Shown piece by piece: positions 37,405-45,232 of a stretch of 64,000 nt of DNA. The notes under the pieces are model-generated. The model worked only from the letters and a program-made list of their open reading frames with translations, made no database searches and was not told the origin of the DNA. The DNA lies in assembly GCF_900100355.1 (NCBI RefSeq), contig NZ_FNFH01000005.1, positions 124,001 to 188,000 of the forward strand. The letters are read 5' to 3'. The translations under genes were made by a program, and so were the position numbers. This DNA is from Microbulbifer yueqingensis. GTDB taxonomy: Bacteria > Pseudomonadota > Gammaproteobacteria > Pseudomonadales > Cellvibrionaceae. Position 1 is the first letter of the stretch. The number at the start of each line of letters is the position of its first letter.

Positions 37405-38316
37405 TCAGGCATCGACCTGCTCGCGCTCCCCGTGATACTGCGCCGCAGCTGCCGCCTTCTGTTCACGCAGGTAGCCGTGCAGGATTTCCGCATCCAGGCC
37501 GTGCAGCATCAGGCGGTAACCCGCCTGCAAAGTGGTATGCGGCACCATCGGGTGGCGGTTACTGACCAGCGAGAGGGCAGTGCCATCGTTCAGCAATTTA
37601 CCAATATAGATTGATATGGTTTCGTCCAGCTGCAAAGAATTACTCGCCCGCCAGAAATCGTGATCGGAAAGGAATAGTGCGTACAGCGGCGTGTAAAGTT
37701 CGATTGCCGTCTGCAGGTCGAGAACATTGGTGACATGGCCGCCACCGGGCTCGATATCAAACTCAGCGGCTGAAATTGCACTGAAATCCAGCGAGCGCGC
37801 GGGCTGCATTTCCCTGCCCTGCTCTGCCAATTGCTGGTTCAATTCGCCGATAAAGTTGTAAATATTGAGATCGTGGATCAGGAAGGTGTCATCCAGCAGA
37901 TCCTCGAGGCTTCGTGGCCTTAGTGGCCGCGTACTCTTGATCCGGACACCGCCGACATTGTCGGCGATGAACTGCAGCAATTCGGTACCAATATTGAAAT
38001 GACGCAGGATCAGGTAATTTGCGTCACGCCGCACGAGGTACTTCAGCCCCCAGTAAATAGTGCGATGTAGCAGCCGTGATGAGTGCCATCGCTCCGGGAT
38101 AACCAGCCTCAGCAGTTGCACCAGGACGATGCTGAGTCTCGCCAGCGGACGCACCACGGGCAGAAGCAGGCGGCGCGACCAGGTGTTATGCCCGGCCAAC
38201 AACGCCCGCTTGGCGCCATCATGGATCGGCAGGCTGCGGTCCAGGTTCAGCACCAGCCATGGATTCGGGTCGGAATGATTGAGCGTTGCCTGGTCGAATT
38301 CGCTGTCCCAGCTCAT
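37405..38316 (-). CDS. Unrecognised 303-residue protein of the ketosynthase operon
   Basis: Not recognised. The sequence has a hydrophobic or amphipathic stretch at about 52-75 (LLLPVVRPLARLSIVLVQLLRLVIP) that may be a membrane-associating hairpin, Trp/Arg/His-rich segments (HRTIYWGLKYLVRRDANYLILRHFN) and a C-terminal YRLMLHGLDAEILHGYLREQ. Acidic and His residues in HDLNIYN (about 148) and FLSDHDFW (about 218) could bind metal but no known motif appears. The start ATG (38316) overlaps the TGA of the HDO-like gene as TGATG, indicating translational coupling. By eye this gene is less GC-rich than neighbours, hinting at transfer. A partner of the ketosynthase and HDO-like proteins. Confidence 0.7.
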   Translation of the reverse strand: MSWDSEFDQATLNHSDPNPWLVLNLDRSLPIHDGAKRALLAGHNTWSRRLLLPVVRPLARLSIVLVQLLRLVIPERWHSSRLLHRTIYWGLKYLVRRDANYLILRHFNIGTELLQFIADNVGGVRIKSTRPLRPRSLEDLLDDTFLIHDLNIYNFIGELNQQLAEQGREMQPARSLDFSAISAAEFDIEPGGGHVTNVLDLQTAIELYTPLYALFLSDHDFWRASNSLQLDETISIYIGKLLNDGTALSLVSNRHPMVPHTTLQAGYRLMLHGLDAEILHGYLREQKAAAAAQYHGEREQVDA

Positions 38317-38996
38317 CAGTAGTTCCCCAGCTCTTCCAGTTGCAGCAGGTAGAGGCGACCGGTCACCCGCGCTGTTCTTGCGATGCGCTCCGCGACACGC
38401 GGAGAGTCCAGCAACTCCGTCTCGAACAGGTCCAGCAGTTGTTGCAGGTGGTCCTCATCATGCTCGGCATGGTAGCGGTAAAAACTGACCTGGTCCTCCC
38501 GCAACTGCAGGTGCCGCTGCAGTGCGCTGGCGAATATCCCGGCGAAGTGCTTGCCGAGCCCCTCGATAATAAACATGGACCCGAGCAGGTCGACGGGATT
38601 GGGTTGCGTGGCACGCTGCATCATCCAGGCAGACAGGGCAGAGGCGCCAATGTTCTTGCGGCCATTACGCAGGGCCTGGAGGTCTCCACCCACGGCCTGG
38701 AAGTCCTGCTCGAGCATCAGGTAATCGCGATGCTCGGTACCTGCATGGCGAAGGAACTGGGACCGCAGGCGGAGATGCTGGCGGTCGAGCGAGGACGCCG
38801 CCCGTGAAATCCAGCAGGCTCCATCAAGTACCTGCTGGTAATGGTCGTGCAGTAATTGCCGGTAGTCCTCCAGGCGGATGGAACCGCGCAGGGCCCGCGA
38901 AATTATCGCGACCTGGACCAGGCGACTTTCGAAATCGGCCCAGATCCGGCCGAGTTCGCGGATCAGGCGCTGCCCTTGTGTGACTTCTGTTTCCAT
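38316..38996 (-). CDS. HDO/TenA-fold iron-dependent enzyme-like protein
   Basis: A 226-residue all-helical protein resembling the heme-oxygenase-like diiron/iron oxidase (HDO) group within the TenA/PqqC superfamily. Candidate metal ligands are H84, E88, H89 (FLRHAGTEHRDY), E145 (MFIIEGLGKH) and H176, D180, H183 (HAEHDEDH); the last matches the HxxxDxxH spacing of HDO proteins such as CADD. Members do oxygen-dependent C-C cleavage, N-oxygenation or decarboxylation. It starts three bases after the ketosynthase stop. The combination suggests oxidative tailoring of the ketosynthase product; the actual reaction is not known. Confidence 0.75.
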   Translation of the reverse strand: METEVTQGQRLIRELGRIWADFESRLVQVAIISRALRGSIRLEDYRQLLHDHYQQVLDGACWISRAASSLDRQHLRLRSQFLRHAGTEHRDYLMLEQDFQAVGGDLQALRNGRKNIGASALSAWMMQRATQPNPVDLLGSMFIIEGLGKHFAGIFASALQRHLQLREDQVSFYRYHAEHDEDHLQQLLDLFETELLDSPRVAERIARTARVTGRLYLLQLEELGNY

Positions 38997-38999
38997 GGA

Positions 39000-40127
39000 T
39001 TACACCACCGTCAGGCACATGAAGGCCGCCAGGCAGCGGCCGCTTTCAGGGACAAAACACAGGATCTTTTCGCCGCTGTGCAGTGGCTTTTCACGCAGCA
39101 GGCTGTCGATCAGCAGGAATATTGAAGCGGCGCCGACATTCCCCACCCGGTCCTGATGGTTGTGCCAGCGTTCCGCAGGAATCATTGCACCTGCTTTCTC
39201 GAGCAGGCTTTGCATCCGCTGCCCCAGGGAACGCGCTGAATAGTGTGGCAGGAAGTAACCCACCTGCGCGGGCTCGAGGCCATGCTTCTCCAGCAGTTCG
39301 AGGTAATATCCCACCCAGACCGGGAACATCTGTTCGAGCAGGACAAAGTCCTGGCGAAGCGGGAAAGCACCCTGGTCAAGAGCGGCCGCGGGCGAGCCGA
39401 GGTGCGCCCAAGGGACCGGCGCACCGTCGCGGCCCGCCACGGCCCCTGCTGACATGCAAATCGGGAAGCGATCGGCAAAAGACCGCTGTTCAATCCAGTC
39501 TATTCGCAGGCAGGGCCGTGATGGCTCGGGCGCGGTCTCGAGCAGTAGCGCACCAGCGCCATCCGACAGGGTCCAGCGGAGGAATTCATACTGAAATGCT
39601 TCCTCTACACTGGCCTGAGCGAAGTCAATCGAGCGATAGAATTCTGGCTGGAACCAGCGGCTGGAAAACTCGCTGCCACAAGCGGCTGCGACCCGCTGCT
39701 CCCCCGTGCGGAGGGCCTGAAAGGAGGATTTGATGGCCATCATGCTGCTGCCGCATACGCTCTGGAATGAGGCGAGCTCCAGCGCTCCAGCACCCAGCTC
39801 GGCGTGAACGGCACTGGCGTGCCCGGGCACCAACATGTCGCCCTGCGTGGTACTCGCCGCCAGGAAATCCAGCGCAGCGGGCTCCAGCCTGGCCTGGTCA
39901 CAGGCCGCCGCCACGGCACGGGCCGCCATGCCGGCGTTGGTAAAGCGGTAATTGCCTTCTGCATCGATGGCGTAGTGGCGTTGCCGGATACCGTTCTGGC
40001 GCAAAGTCGCGGATTTGAGCTTGCCACTGTGCCCACCGAGCAGGCCGATACGTGATTCCATTTCCCGGTTGCCCACCGGTGCTCCCGGCAGGAAACTCCC
40101 ACTACCGGTAATAAAGACTTCCTGCAT
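39000..40127 (-). CDS. StlD/DarB-like ketosynthase (thiolase-fold, KAS III type)
   Basis: A 375-residue condensing enzyme. Catalytic residues: Cys125 (SVCGSSMMAIK), His295 (FLPHYSARSLG), Asn330 (VGNVGAASIFLL). The signatures IRQRHYAIDAEGNYRFTNAGM, LRWTLSDGAGALLLE and the VPESGRCLAAFMCLTV end match the StlD/DarB family, which in known pathways builds 2,5-dialkylcyclohexane-1,3-dione or dialkylresorcinol skeletons from two acyl units, better than FabH. No DarA-like cyclase/aromatase is nearby, and the operon instead contains an HDO-fold protein. Start ATG at 40127; ribosome site weak. First gene of the three-gene operon. Confidence 0.85.
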   Translation of the reverse strand: MQEVFITGSGSFLPGAPVGNREMESRIGLLGGHSGKLKSATLRQNGIRQRHYAIDAEGNYRFTNAGMAARAVAAACDQARLEPAALDFLAASTTQGDMLVPGHASAVHAELGAGALELASFQSVCGSSMMAIKSSFQALRTGEQRVAAACGSEFSSRWFQPEFYRSIDFAQASVEEAFQYEFLRWTLSDGAGALLLETAPEPSRPCLRIDWIEQRSFADRFPICMSAGAVAGRDGAPVPWAHLGSPAAALDQGAFPLRQDFVLLEQMFPVWVGYYLELLEKHGLEPAQVGYFLPHYSARSLGQRMQSLLEKAGAMIPAERWHNHQDRVGNVGAASIFLLIDSLLREKPLHSGEKILCFVPESGRCLAAFMCLTVV

Positions 40128-40230
40128 TTCTTGTGCTTATTTGTAATTTCCTGGCCCGCCAGAATACCGGAAAATCCCGACCGACCTCTAATCGACAGTA
40201 ACGGGCATCAAATGATGTGAGAGGCGGGCC

Positions 40231-40614
40231 TCAGGTGAGCCCTTCGGACAGGTCCGGTACGTGGCAGACCACTTCGATATTGTTGCCATCGGGATCGAGC
40301 ACATAGGCGGCGTAATAGTGCTCGTGATATTCGGGCCGCAGGCCGGGTGCGCCGTTGTCCTTGCCGCCGGCCTGCAGGGCCACGCGGTGGAATTCCCCCA
40401 CCGTATCGCGGTCTTCGGCGCGGAAGGCGAGGTGAACTGGCGGGGCCATGCTGGTTCCCCCGACAATCCACAGGCTGGGGCGATCGGCCCAGCCGAAACC
40501 CGCCCAGCCGGAGTACTCGAGTATCAGTTCGTAGCCCAGCGGGGCCAGCGCAAGGCGAAAGAAATCCTTGCTGCGGTCATAGCTGTGCACGTGAATGCCA
40601 ACGTGGTCGAGCAT
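40231..40614 (-). CDS. VOC family (glyoxalase/bleomycin-resistance fold) protein
   Basis: A 127-residue single-domain VOC protein. It begins MLDHVGIHVHSYDRSKDFF, with His at the first metal position, and ends with YAAYVLDPDGNNIEVVCH, where the Glu of the last strand completes the usual 2-His-1-Glu set; the middle HLAFRAEDRDTVGEFHRVALQAGGKDNGAPGLR is a typical VOC signature. GAGGA lies 8 bases before the ATG. Such proteins can act as glyoxalases, dioxygenases or resistance proteins; substrate not assigned. About 100 bases separate it from the ketosynthase operon start, so co-transcription is possible. Confidence 0.85.
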   Translation of the reverse strand: MLDHVGIHVHSYDRSKDFFRLALAPLGYELILEYSGWAGFGWADRPSLWIVGGTSMAPPVHLAFRAEDRDTVGEFHRVALQAGGKDNGAPGLRPEYHEHYYAAYVLDPDGNNIEVVCHVPDLSEGLT

Positions 40615-40683
40615 GGGCGATTCCTCGCTGCCGGGTAGGGAAATGCCCGAAGTGTAGCCGATCCGGCCACACCTGGATTTGCC

Positions 40684-41256
40684 TCAGGAACCTCCGCCGC
40701 CATGCGACCACTCCCGGCGCAGTAGCCCGTAGATGATGGCGTCCTGGAAGCCATCCTCCTCCAGGTAGCGCTCCCGCAGCAGGCCCTCCCGCGTGAAACC
40801 CTGCTTCTCCAGCAGGCGGATGGAGGGGGTGTTGCGCGGGTCGACGTCGGCTTCTATCCGGTGCATGTCCAGTTGGCCGAATGCGAAATCCAGCAGGGGC
40901 CGCACTGCTCGCACCATGACACCCCGGCCGCGGCGCGCCGGATCCAGGGCAAAACCTATCTCCGCATGGCGATTGTCCCGGTTGATCCCGGCGAGGGTGC
41001 AGGTCCCCACAAGCTGTCCGTCCAGTTCGACGCCCCACTGGTAGAGGCTTCCCTCCTGGAATCCCTCGACGATCGACTGCAGGAACAGCTCAGCCTCTGT
41101 CCGCGACCGCAGGCGGGAGATGGCCATGAAGCGAACCACCTCCGGGTCGCCGAACAGGGCCAGCAGCGCTGGCAGGTCGGCCTCCTCGAGCCAACGTAAC
41201 TGCACTCCGTCGCCCTCCAGGGTCGGGAGCCGCGACTGTAAACGGTCCGGGTTCAT
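40684..41256 (-). CDS. RimJ/RimL-like GNAT acetyltransferase
   Basis: A 190-residue GNAT protein in the RimJ/RimL class. It starts MNPDRLQSRLPTLEGDGVQLRWLEEADL; the acetyl-CoA loop is FALDPARRGRGVMVRAVRPLLDFAF (near residues 103-127), followed by IEADVDPRNTPSIRLLEKQGFTREGLLRERYL, which is diagnostic of this class. The open frame continues to 41436, overlapping the upstream gene; ATG at 41256 leaves a 13-base gap and gives the normal N terminus. These enzymes acetylate ribosomal proteins or small molecules; the substrate here is unknown. Confidence 0.85.
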   Translation of the reverse strand: MNPDRLQSRLPTLEGDGVQLRWLEEADLPALLALFGDPEVVRFMAISRLRSRTEAELFLQSIVEGFQEGSLYQWGVELDGQLVGTCTLAGINRDNRHAEIGFALDPARRGRGVMVRAVRPLLDFAFGQLDMHRIEADVDPRNTPSIRLLEKQGFTREGLLRERYLEEDGFQDAIIYGLLRREWSHGGGGS

Positions 41257-41269
41257 AACAGCACCATCG

Positions 41270-41695
41270 TCAGGGGAGTACCAGCCATCGCCACAGGCCG
41301 TAGGCTGCCACTCCCGCGCCAAAGAGAAACTGCGCCAGCAAGAGCGCACGGATGGCGAACGTGAAACGTACAATCGTCCCGCGTTCCTCCGTGTCACGGG
41401 TGAACAGCCGCGCCTGCGGCGGCAGGTCCTGCTCAACCAGCTTGAGTCCCGGCTTGGCGAGCGCCATCAGCTGGCGACTGCGGGCATCCACCAGCCAGAA
41501 GACGCAACAGAGGATCAGGACAAAACCGCCCAGCAGCGTGAGAATCAGCGGGTGGAATCCTTTCTCCACCGCAGTAAAAATACCGCCCTCGGCAAAAATC
41601 GACAGCACCACGAAGAAATTGAATGCCTTGAGGCGCTGCTCGGCGGTAAAGCGGTAGTGATCGCAGAGGTACTGTTGCTGGTTCAGTGCGTCCAT
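41270..41695 (-). CDS. Hypothetical two- to three-helix membrane protein
   Basis: A 141-residue protein not recognised by name. It has a hydrophilic start (MDALNQQQYLCDHYRFTAEQRLK), hydrophobic segments at about 24-45, 48-70 and 112-138, and a charged loop between them (about 75-108). The YRFTAEQRLKAFNFF pattern leading into a membrane helix pair is seen in several uncharacterised proteobacterial membrane proteins. It precedes the RimJ-like gene on the same strand with 13 bases between, so it is probably co-transcribed. Function unknown. Confidence 0.65.
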   Translation of the reverse strand: MDALNQQQYLCDHYRFTAEQRLKAFNFFVVLSIFAEGGIFTAVEKGFHPLILTLLGGFVLILCCVFWLVDARSRQLMALAKPGLKLVEQDLPPQARLFTRDTEERGTIVRFTFAIRALLLAQFLFGAGVAAYGLWRWLVLP

Positions 41696-41802
41696 TTACT
41701 GGCGGCTCGGTCCCTGAAAAAAACAGAAACCTTTTTACCTTATTTTTGCCCCGGGCGCACACGCGTGGCGTAGGGGCGGGAACCGCCATCGCGGCCGCAC
41801 TG

Positions 41803-42174
41803 TTACTCCCTACCCTCCAGCCAGGCTTCCGCAGCGCCTCTTTGTGCGCGGGGAAATGCCCGGATTTCGAGGCCCGGCATCAGCTTTCCCTCCAGCTCAC
41901 TCAATGTCTTCAGCCAGCGCTCGTCTGTCAGCACCGCTGCCCGCTGGAACTTGCCGATAAAACGGAGCATCGACGGCAGGCGCGACAACTCTATCGCGAT
42001 GGCGGCCGGCGTTGGCAGATGGTAATCAATTACATCAAACAGCATCTTGCCGGCGTGAATGCCGTGGGACTTTTCCAGCAGCTCATCCAGCGCCTGCTGC
42101 ATGTCCCGGGACCCCAGCCTGCCGCTCATCTCGATATCGAGGCGGTCCGGACCGTTCCGTATCACCCTGAGCAC
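41803..42174 (-). CDS. SpoIIAA-like STAS/SEC14 fold protein
   Basis: A 123-residue protein beginning MLRVIRNGPDRLDIEMSGRLGSRDMQQALDELLE and containing KMLFDVIDYHLPTPAAIAIELSRL (near 43-66) and FQRAAVLTDERWLKTLSELEG (near 76-96). This is the pattern of the SpoIIAA-like (PF11964-type) proteins, small alpha/beta proteins of unknown function common in proteobacteria. The start codon is GTG at 42174, with GGGAG six bases upstream. It lies 62 bases beyond the flavoprotein gene that is upstream of it on the same strand. Confidence 0.8.
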   Translation of the reverse strand: MLRVIRNGPDRLDIEMSGRLGSRDMQQALDELLEKSHGIHAGKMLFDVIDYHLPTPAAIAIELSRLPSMLRFIGKFQRAAVLTDERWLKTLSELEGKLMPGLEIRAFPRAQRGAAEAWLEGRE

Positions 42175-42236
42175 TGTAATCTCCCTGAAGTAATTTCCTT
42201 CCTGCCAGCATGCAGGGGTATTTTGCAGGCCCGCCG

Positions 42237-43940
42237 CTAGGCGGACTCTGCTGTCCCACTTTCCGGGGCGTCCCTGCGTTGTGCAGGCGCGCGCCCGGAA
42301 AATACTTTACGCAACAGGGCAGTGCCGCGTCGCCAGCCGAGTATGCTCTGGGCTGCCACGACCCCGCCGAACATCGCGCCCGCCACGCCACAGCTCATGA
42401 TGTCCTGCCCGGTCAGGTAGAGACCGCGGATGCGGGTCCGCGGGCGCAGCCAGCCCTGCTCGAAGCGTGCCGGGTCGTGGTCGAGGCCGTAGATCTCGCC
42501 GCGCGGGTAGTCGCAGAACCAAGCGGTGGAAAGCGGCGTGGAAAGTTCGCAGTAATCGATCTCACCGCGCAACTGGGGGAAATGGCGATAGAGGTGCTCC
42601 AGCAGGCGGGTGCTGAACCGTTCTTTCACCTCATCATAATCCTTACCGCGCTTGCCCCATGGCTGGTCTTTCCACTGCTCGAACCATTCGTATTTGCCGG
42701 GGGCGACTATCTCGATGGTGGCCCGGCCGGGGTAGCGCTGGTTGAAACTGGGATCCTTGGCTGAAGGGAAGGAGATATAAACGAGGGGTATTTCGGCATC
42801 GCTGTCGGCAAGGAACTTCTCGACATCACCCTCATAATCCCTGCTCGGGTAAACCCAGTAATTGGTTTTCGGCAGGCCCAGCTCCCCGGCGGTCTTGCGC
42901 AGGCCGATATACAGGCACAGGTGCGCCATCGACGGCTGCACGGAGGCAAGCTCACGGTCGTAACCGGCAGCCGCGGTCGCGCTGTGGGGCAGCAGTCGCT
43001 CGAAAGTATTGAAGACACCCGCACCGGACACCACTAGCGGCGCCTCTATTTCGGTGCCGTCAGCCATGCGCACACCACAAGCCCGGTTTCCGTCGAGCAG
43101 GATTGTCTCCACGCGCGCATAGGTAAACACCTCACCACCGGCGGCCTGTATCTGTGGAATGATGGTTTCGGCAATTCGGCTGGCGCCGCCGACGGGGTAA
43201 AAACCGCCGTAGAGATAGTGCTTCACGATCAGGGCGTGGATGATAAAGCTGCCGGTGGCGGGCGTCATTCCGTTATCGCCCCACTGCCCGGTGAGTACCG
43301 CAATCAGCTCATCGTTGTCGGTTAGCTCACGCAACACCTCGTAGGTGGTGCGGTTGAGATATGCCGGCAGTCGCCATTTTTTCAGCAGTGCCATCAATGG
43401 CGCACACCAGCGGGGCAGCAGTTTTTCCATGGTGATAAACGGCATGGCTTTCCCCACGGCCATCACCCGTTCCAGGTAGGCGTCCAGCGTCCGTTCCTCG
43501 CCGGGGAAACGCCGCAACAGTTCGGCCCGGAAGTTTTCCGGGCCGGCGCGCAGGTCGTACTGTTCTTCGCCCAGGCAGATCCGGTCGTAGGTCTCATCCA
43601 TGGGCGCCCATTCGAGCCGGCCGGCCGAGAGGAAATCGAACAGGCGGCGGGTCATGGTCGGGTGGTCGCCCACATCACCGATGTAATGGACGCCCACATC
43701 CCACTCGTAGCCGTTGCGGTCATAGGCATGGGTAAAGCCGCCGGCGGTATAGTGCTGCTCCAGTACCAGAACTTTTTTGCCCGCCTCACTCAGCAGCGCC
43801 GCCGTGGTCAGGCTGCCGATACCGGAGCCGACCAGGATGGCATCGTAGGGACCGTCGAGACGATTGGCGCGATAGCGCCGCCCGATGCGCAGGCGGCTGG
43901 GTTTGGGGGCGTTGCTGGCGATCATGCCGGATTCGGCCAT
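42237..43940 (-). CDS. FAD-dependent oxidoreductase, retinol saturase / CrtI-like
   Basis: A 567-residue flavoprotein. The FAD dinucleotide fold starts AILVGSGIGSLTTAALLSEAGKKVLVLEQH at about residues 34-63, followed by GGFTHAYDRNGYEWDVGVHYIGDVG (about 67-91), a signature of the retinol saturase/phytoene-desaturase-like group; the C-terminal flavin closure is GLYLTGQDIMSCGVAGAMFGGVVAAQSIL (about 507-535). Members isomerise, saturate or desaturate polyenes and other lipids. No carotenoid genes are nearby. It may serve the lipid product of the ketosynthase operon three genes downstream, but this is only a suggestion from proximity. Confidence 0.85.
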   Translation of the reverse strand: MAESGMIASNAPKPSRLRIGRRYRANRLDGPYDAILVGSGIGSLTTAALLSEAGKKVLVLEQHYTAGGFTHAYDRNGYEWDVGVHYIGDVGDHPTMTRRLFDFLSAGRLEWAPMDETYDRICLGEEQYDLRAGPENFRAELLRRFPGEERTLDAYLERVMAVGKAMPFITMEKLLPRWCAPLMALLKKWRLPAYLNRTTYEVLRELTDNDELIAVLTGQWGDNGMTPATGSFIIHALIVKHYLYGGFYPVGGASRIAETIIPQIQAAGGEVFTYARVETILLDGNRACGVRMADGTEIEAPLVVSGAGVFNTFERLLPHSATAAAGYDRELASVQPSMAHLCLYIGLRKTAGELGLPKTNYWVYPSRDYEGDVEKFLADSDAEIPLVYISFPSAKDPSFNQRYPGRATIEIVAPGKYEWFEQWKDQPWGKRGKDYDEVKERFSTRLLEHLYRHFPQLRGEIDYCELSTPLSTAWFCDYPRGEIYGLDHDPARFEQGWLRPRTRIRGLYLTGQDIMSCGVAGAMFGGVVAAQSILGWRRGTALLRKVFSGRAPAQRRDAPESGTAESA

Positions 43941-44051
43941 GGGGACCTCGGCTGGTTATTGTTATTGCCGATAACATACCCCCTGTCCCCGAGGCCTGCA
44001 ATTGCCAGATTGCGACAACCCCCTTGACCCGGCCCCCTTGCCCTGGCACTG

Positions 44052-44345
44052 CTACCGCTGGGGATCGGCGTGCGGCTCGTCAGCCACCGGCTTCCTCCCC
44101 CACTGCTGGTAGCGGCCGGTGGCGGCCCAGGCCAGCAGGGCGAACCAGGCAATCCAGGAAGCGATGGCCGGGATGCAGGCGAGAAATATCTTCCCCGCGT
44201 GGCGGCGATTCGCTACCAGCGCCACCAGGGCCGGCAGGAACCAGACCACCAGGAAAAATAGTGCAAACAACAGCCCCTTGAGCAGCCCCATGGACTGCAG
44301 GGCCTGCCAGAGGTTTTGTACCAGCGTTTCGATCTCATTCATCAT
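44052..44345 (-). CDS. Superinfection-immunity-type small membrane protein
   Basis: A 97-residue protein with two hydrophobic segments (about 24-45 and 50-78). The stretch VWFLPALVALVANRRH and then ACIPAIASWIAWFALLAWAATG follows the pattern of the 'superinfection immunity protein' family (phage T4 Imm-like), which is widespread in bacteria without phage and of unclear role there. The start (ATG at 44345) overlaps the stop of the small secreted protein gene as ATGA. It ends a minus-strand run that begins with the ECF sigma factor gene. Confidence 0.7.
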   Translation of the reverse strand: MMNEIETLVQNLWQALQSMGLLKGLLFALFFLVVWFLPALVALVANRRHAGKIFLACIPAIASWIAWFALLAWAATGRYQQWGRKPVADEPHADPQR

Positions 44346-44548
44346 GCCTTCCCCCGGATTACATAGGCCCGGCCGGCTGGTTTCGGGGTCCGTGCAATGT
44401 GCTGGTGCGGCTGTAGGGTGACAACCCGTAACCCCACACCGTGATGGGGCGCATTATGCCCGGGACGCTCCGCCAGCCCCGCCATCGCGACCGGCACAAT
44501 CATTGCCGGCAGAATTCCCAGCCAGATAACGGATCGATTTATTCTCAT
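44342..44548 (-). CDS. 68-residue predicted secreted protein
   Basis: A short protein with an N-terminal signal-like segment (MRINRSVIWLGILPAMIVPVAMA, then AGLAERPGHN) and a His/Arg-rich tail (HHGVGLRVVTLQPHQHIARTPKPAGR). GAGGAG lies six bases before the ATG, and the stop overlaps the next start, so it is very likely translated. No homology recognised. The His-rich tail might bind metal, but this is speculation. Confidence 0.6.
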   Translation of the reverse strand: MRINRSVIWLGILPAMIVPVAMAGLAERPGHNAPHHGVGLRVVTLQPHQHIARTPKPAGRAYVIRGKA

Positions 44549-44620
44549 GGTCTGCTCCTCGATAAAGACGTATCCCTACAGTCCCAACGAAAAAACAAAC
44601 CTTACAAATAACTTCATAAT

Positions 44621-45232
44621 TTAATGGCCGAGAGCCTCGATCACCCGCTTTTCGCGATCGGTCTGGCGCCATACCACCAGGCTCCAGGCAACCATGATCA
44701 CTGTCACTACCAGAGCGGTCAGCAGCGCACTGGGCGAGAACAGGTTAAAGCCTGTATCCAGGCCCGCGAACCTTTCGGCCAGTTCCCAGAGAATAAAAAG
44801 CGAGACCTCCACGAAATATAACAACCAGGCAAAGCGGACGCCCCTGCGCCGGCGCTTGAGGCGCAACAGGGCGAGTTCGGTATAGGCCTGCACTGTTTCG
44901 CCCTGTGGTTGCTGCAACCCGCGGCGATTGCTGATCGAAAAATTCAGGGCCCATATCACCAGCAGCAGGATTACCGTGGCAAGCAGGATGTTCTCTGTGG
45001 ATGCTGCAGAGAAGAGCCGTACCAGGGCAAACGTCACCAGCGCAATCGCCACCAGCCACTCGAGAACCGTATTGATGCGAAGCCAGCGCTCCTGCCGGCG
45101 CACACGCTGGATAATCTCATTCCCCGCGGGTGTTTCCGGGGACTGCTCCTGCCATAGACACTCCAGCTCGGACCAGTCATCCGCCAGATCACGGGCCAGG
45201 TCTTCACTCTGCTGATGGCGATCATCGTTCAC
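44621..45232 (-). CDS. Probable anti-sigma / membrane partner of the ECF sigma factor
   Basis: A 203-residue membrane protein whose GTG start (45232) overlaps the sigma gene's end by 11 bases. It has a cytoplasmic N-terminal region rich in acids and Trp (DLADDWSELECLWQEQ), hydrophobic segments at about 61-80, 84-103, 137-155 and 166-190, and a basic loop LLRLKRRRRGVRFAW. No zinc-finger HxxxCxxC motif is present, so if it is an anti-sigma it is not a ZAS type; the inference rests on overlap and topology. Alternative: an unrelated membrane protein coexpressed with the sigma factor. Confidence 0.6.
   Translation of the reverse strand: MNDDRHQQSEDLARDLADDWSELECLWQEQSPETPAGNEIIQRVRRQERWLRINTVLEWLVAIALVTFALVRLFSAASTENILLATVILLLVIWALNFSISNRRGLQQPQGETVQAYTELALLRLKRRRRGVRFAWLLYFVEVSLFILWELAERFAGLDTGFNLFSPSALLTALVVTVIMVAWSLVVWRQTDREKRVIEALGH

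Noticed and set aside
44052..44345. Prophage superinfection immunity gene as evidence of a prophage
   Set aside because: The family is widespread in chromosomes, and no phage structural, integrase or lysis genes are near.
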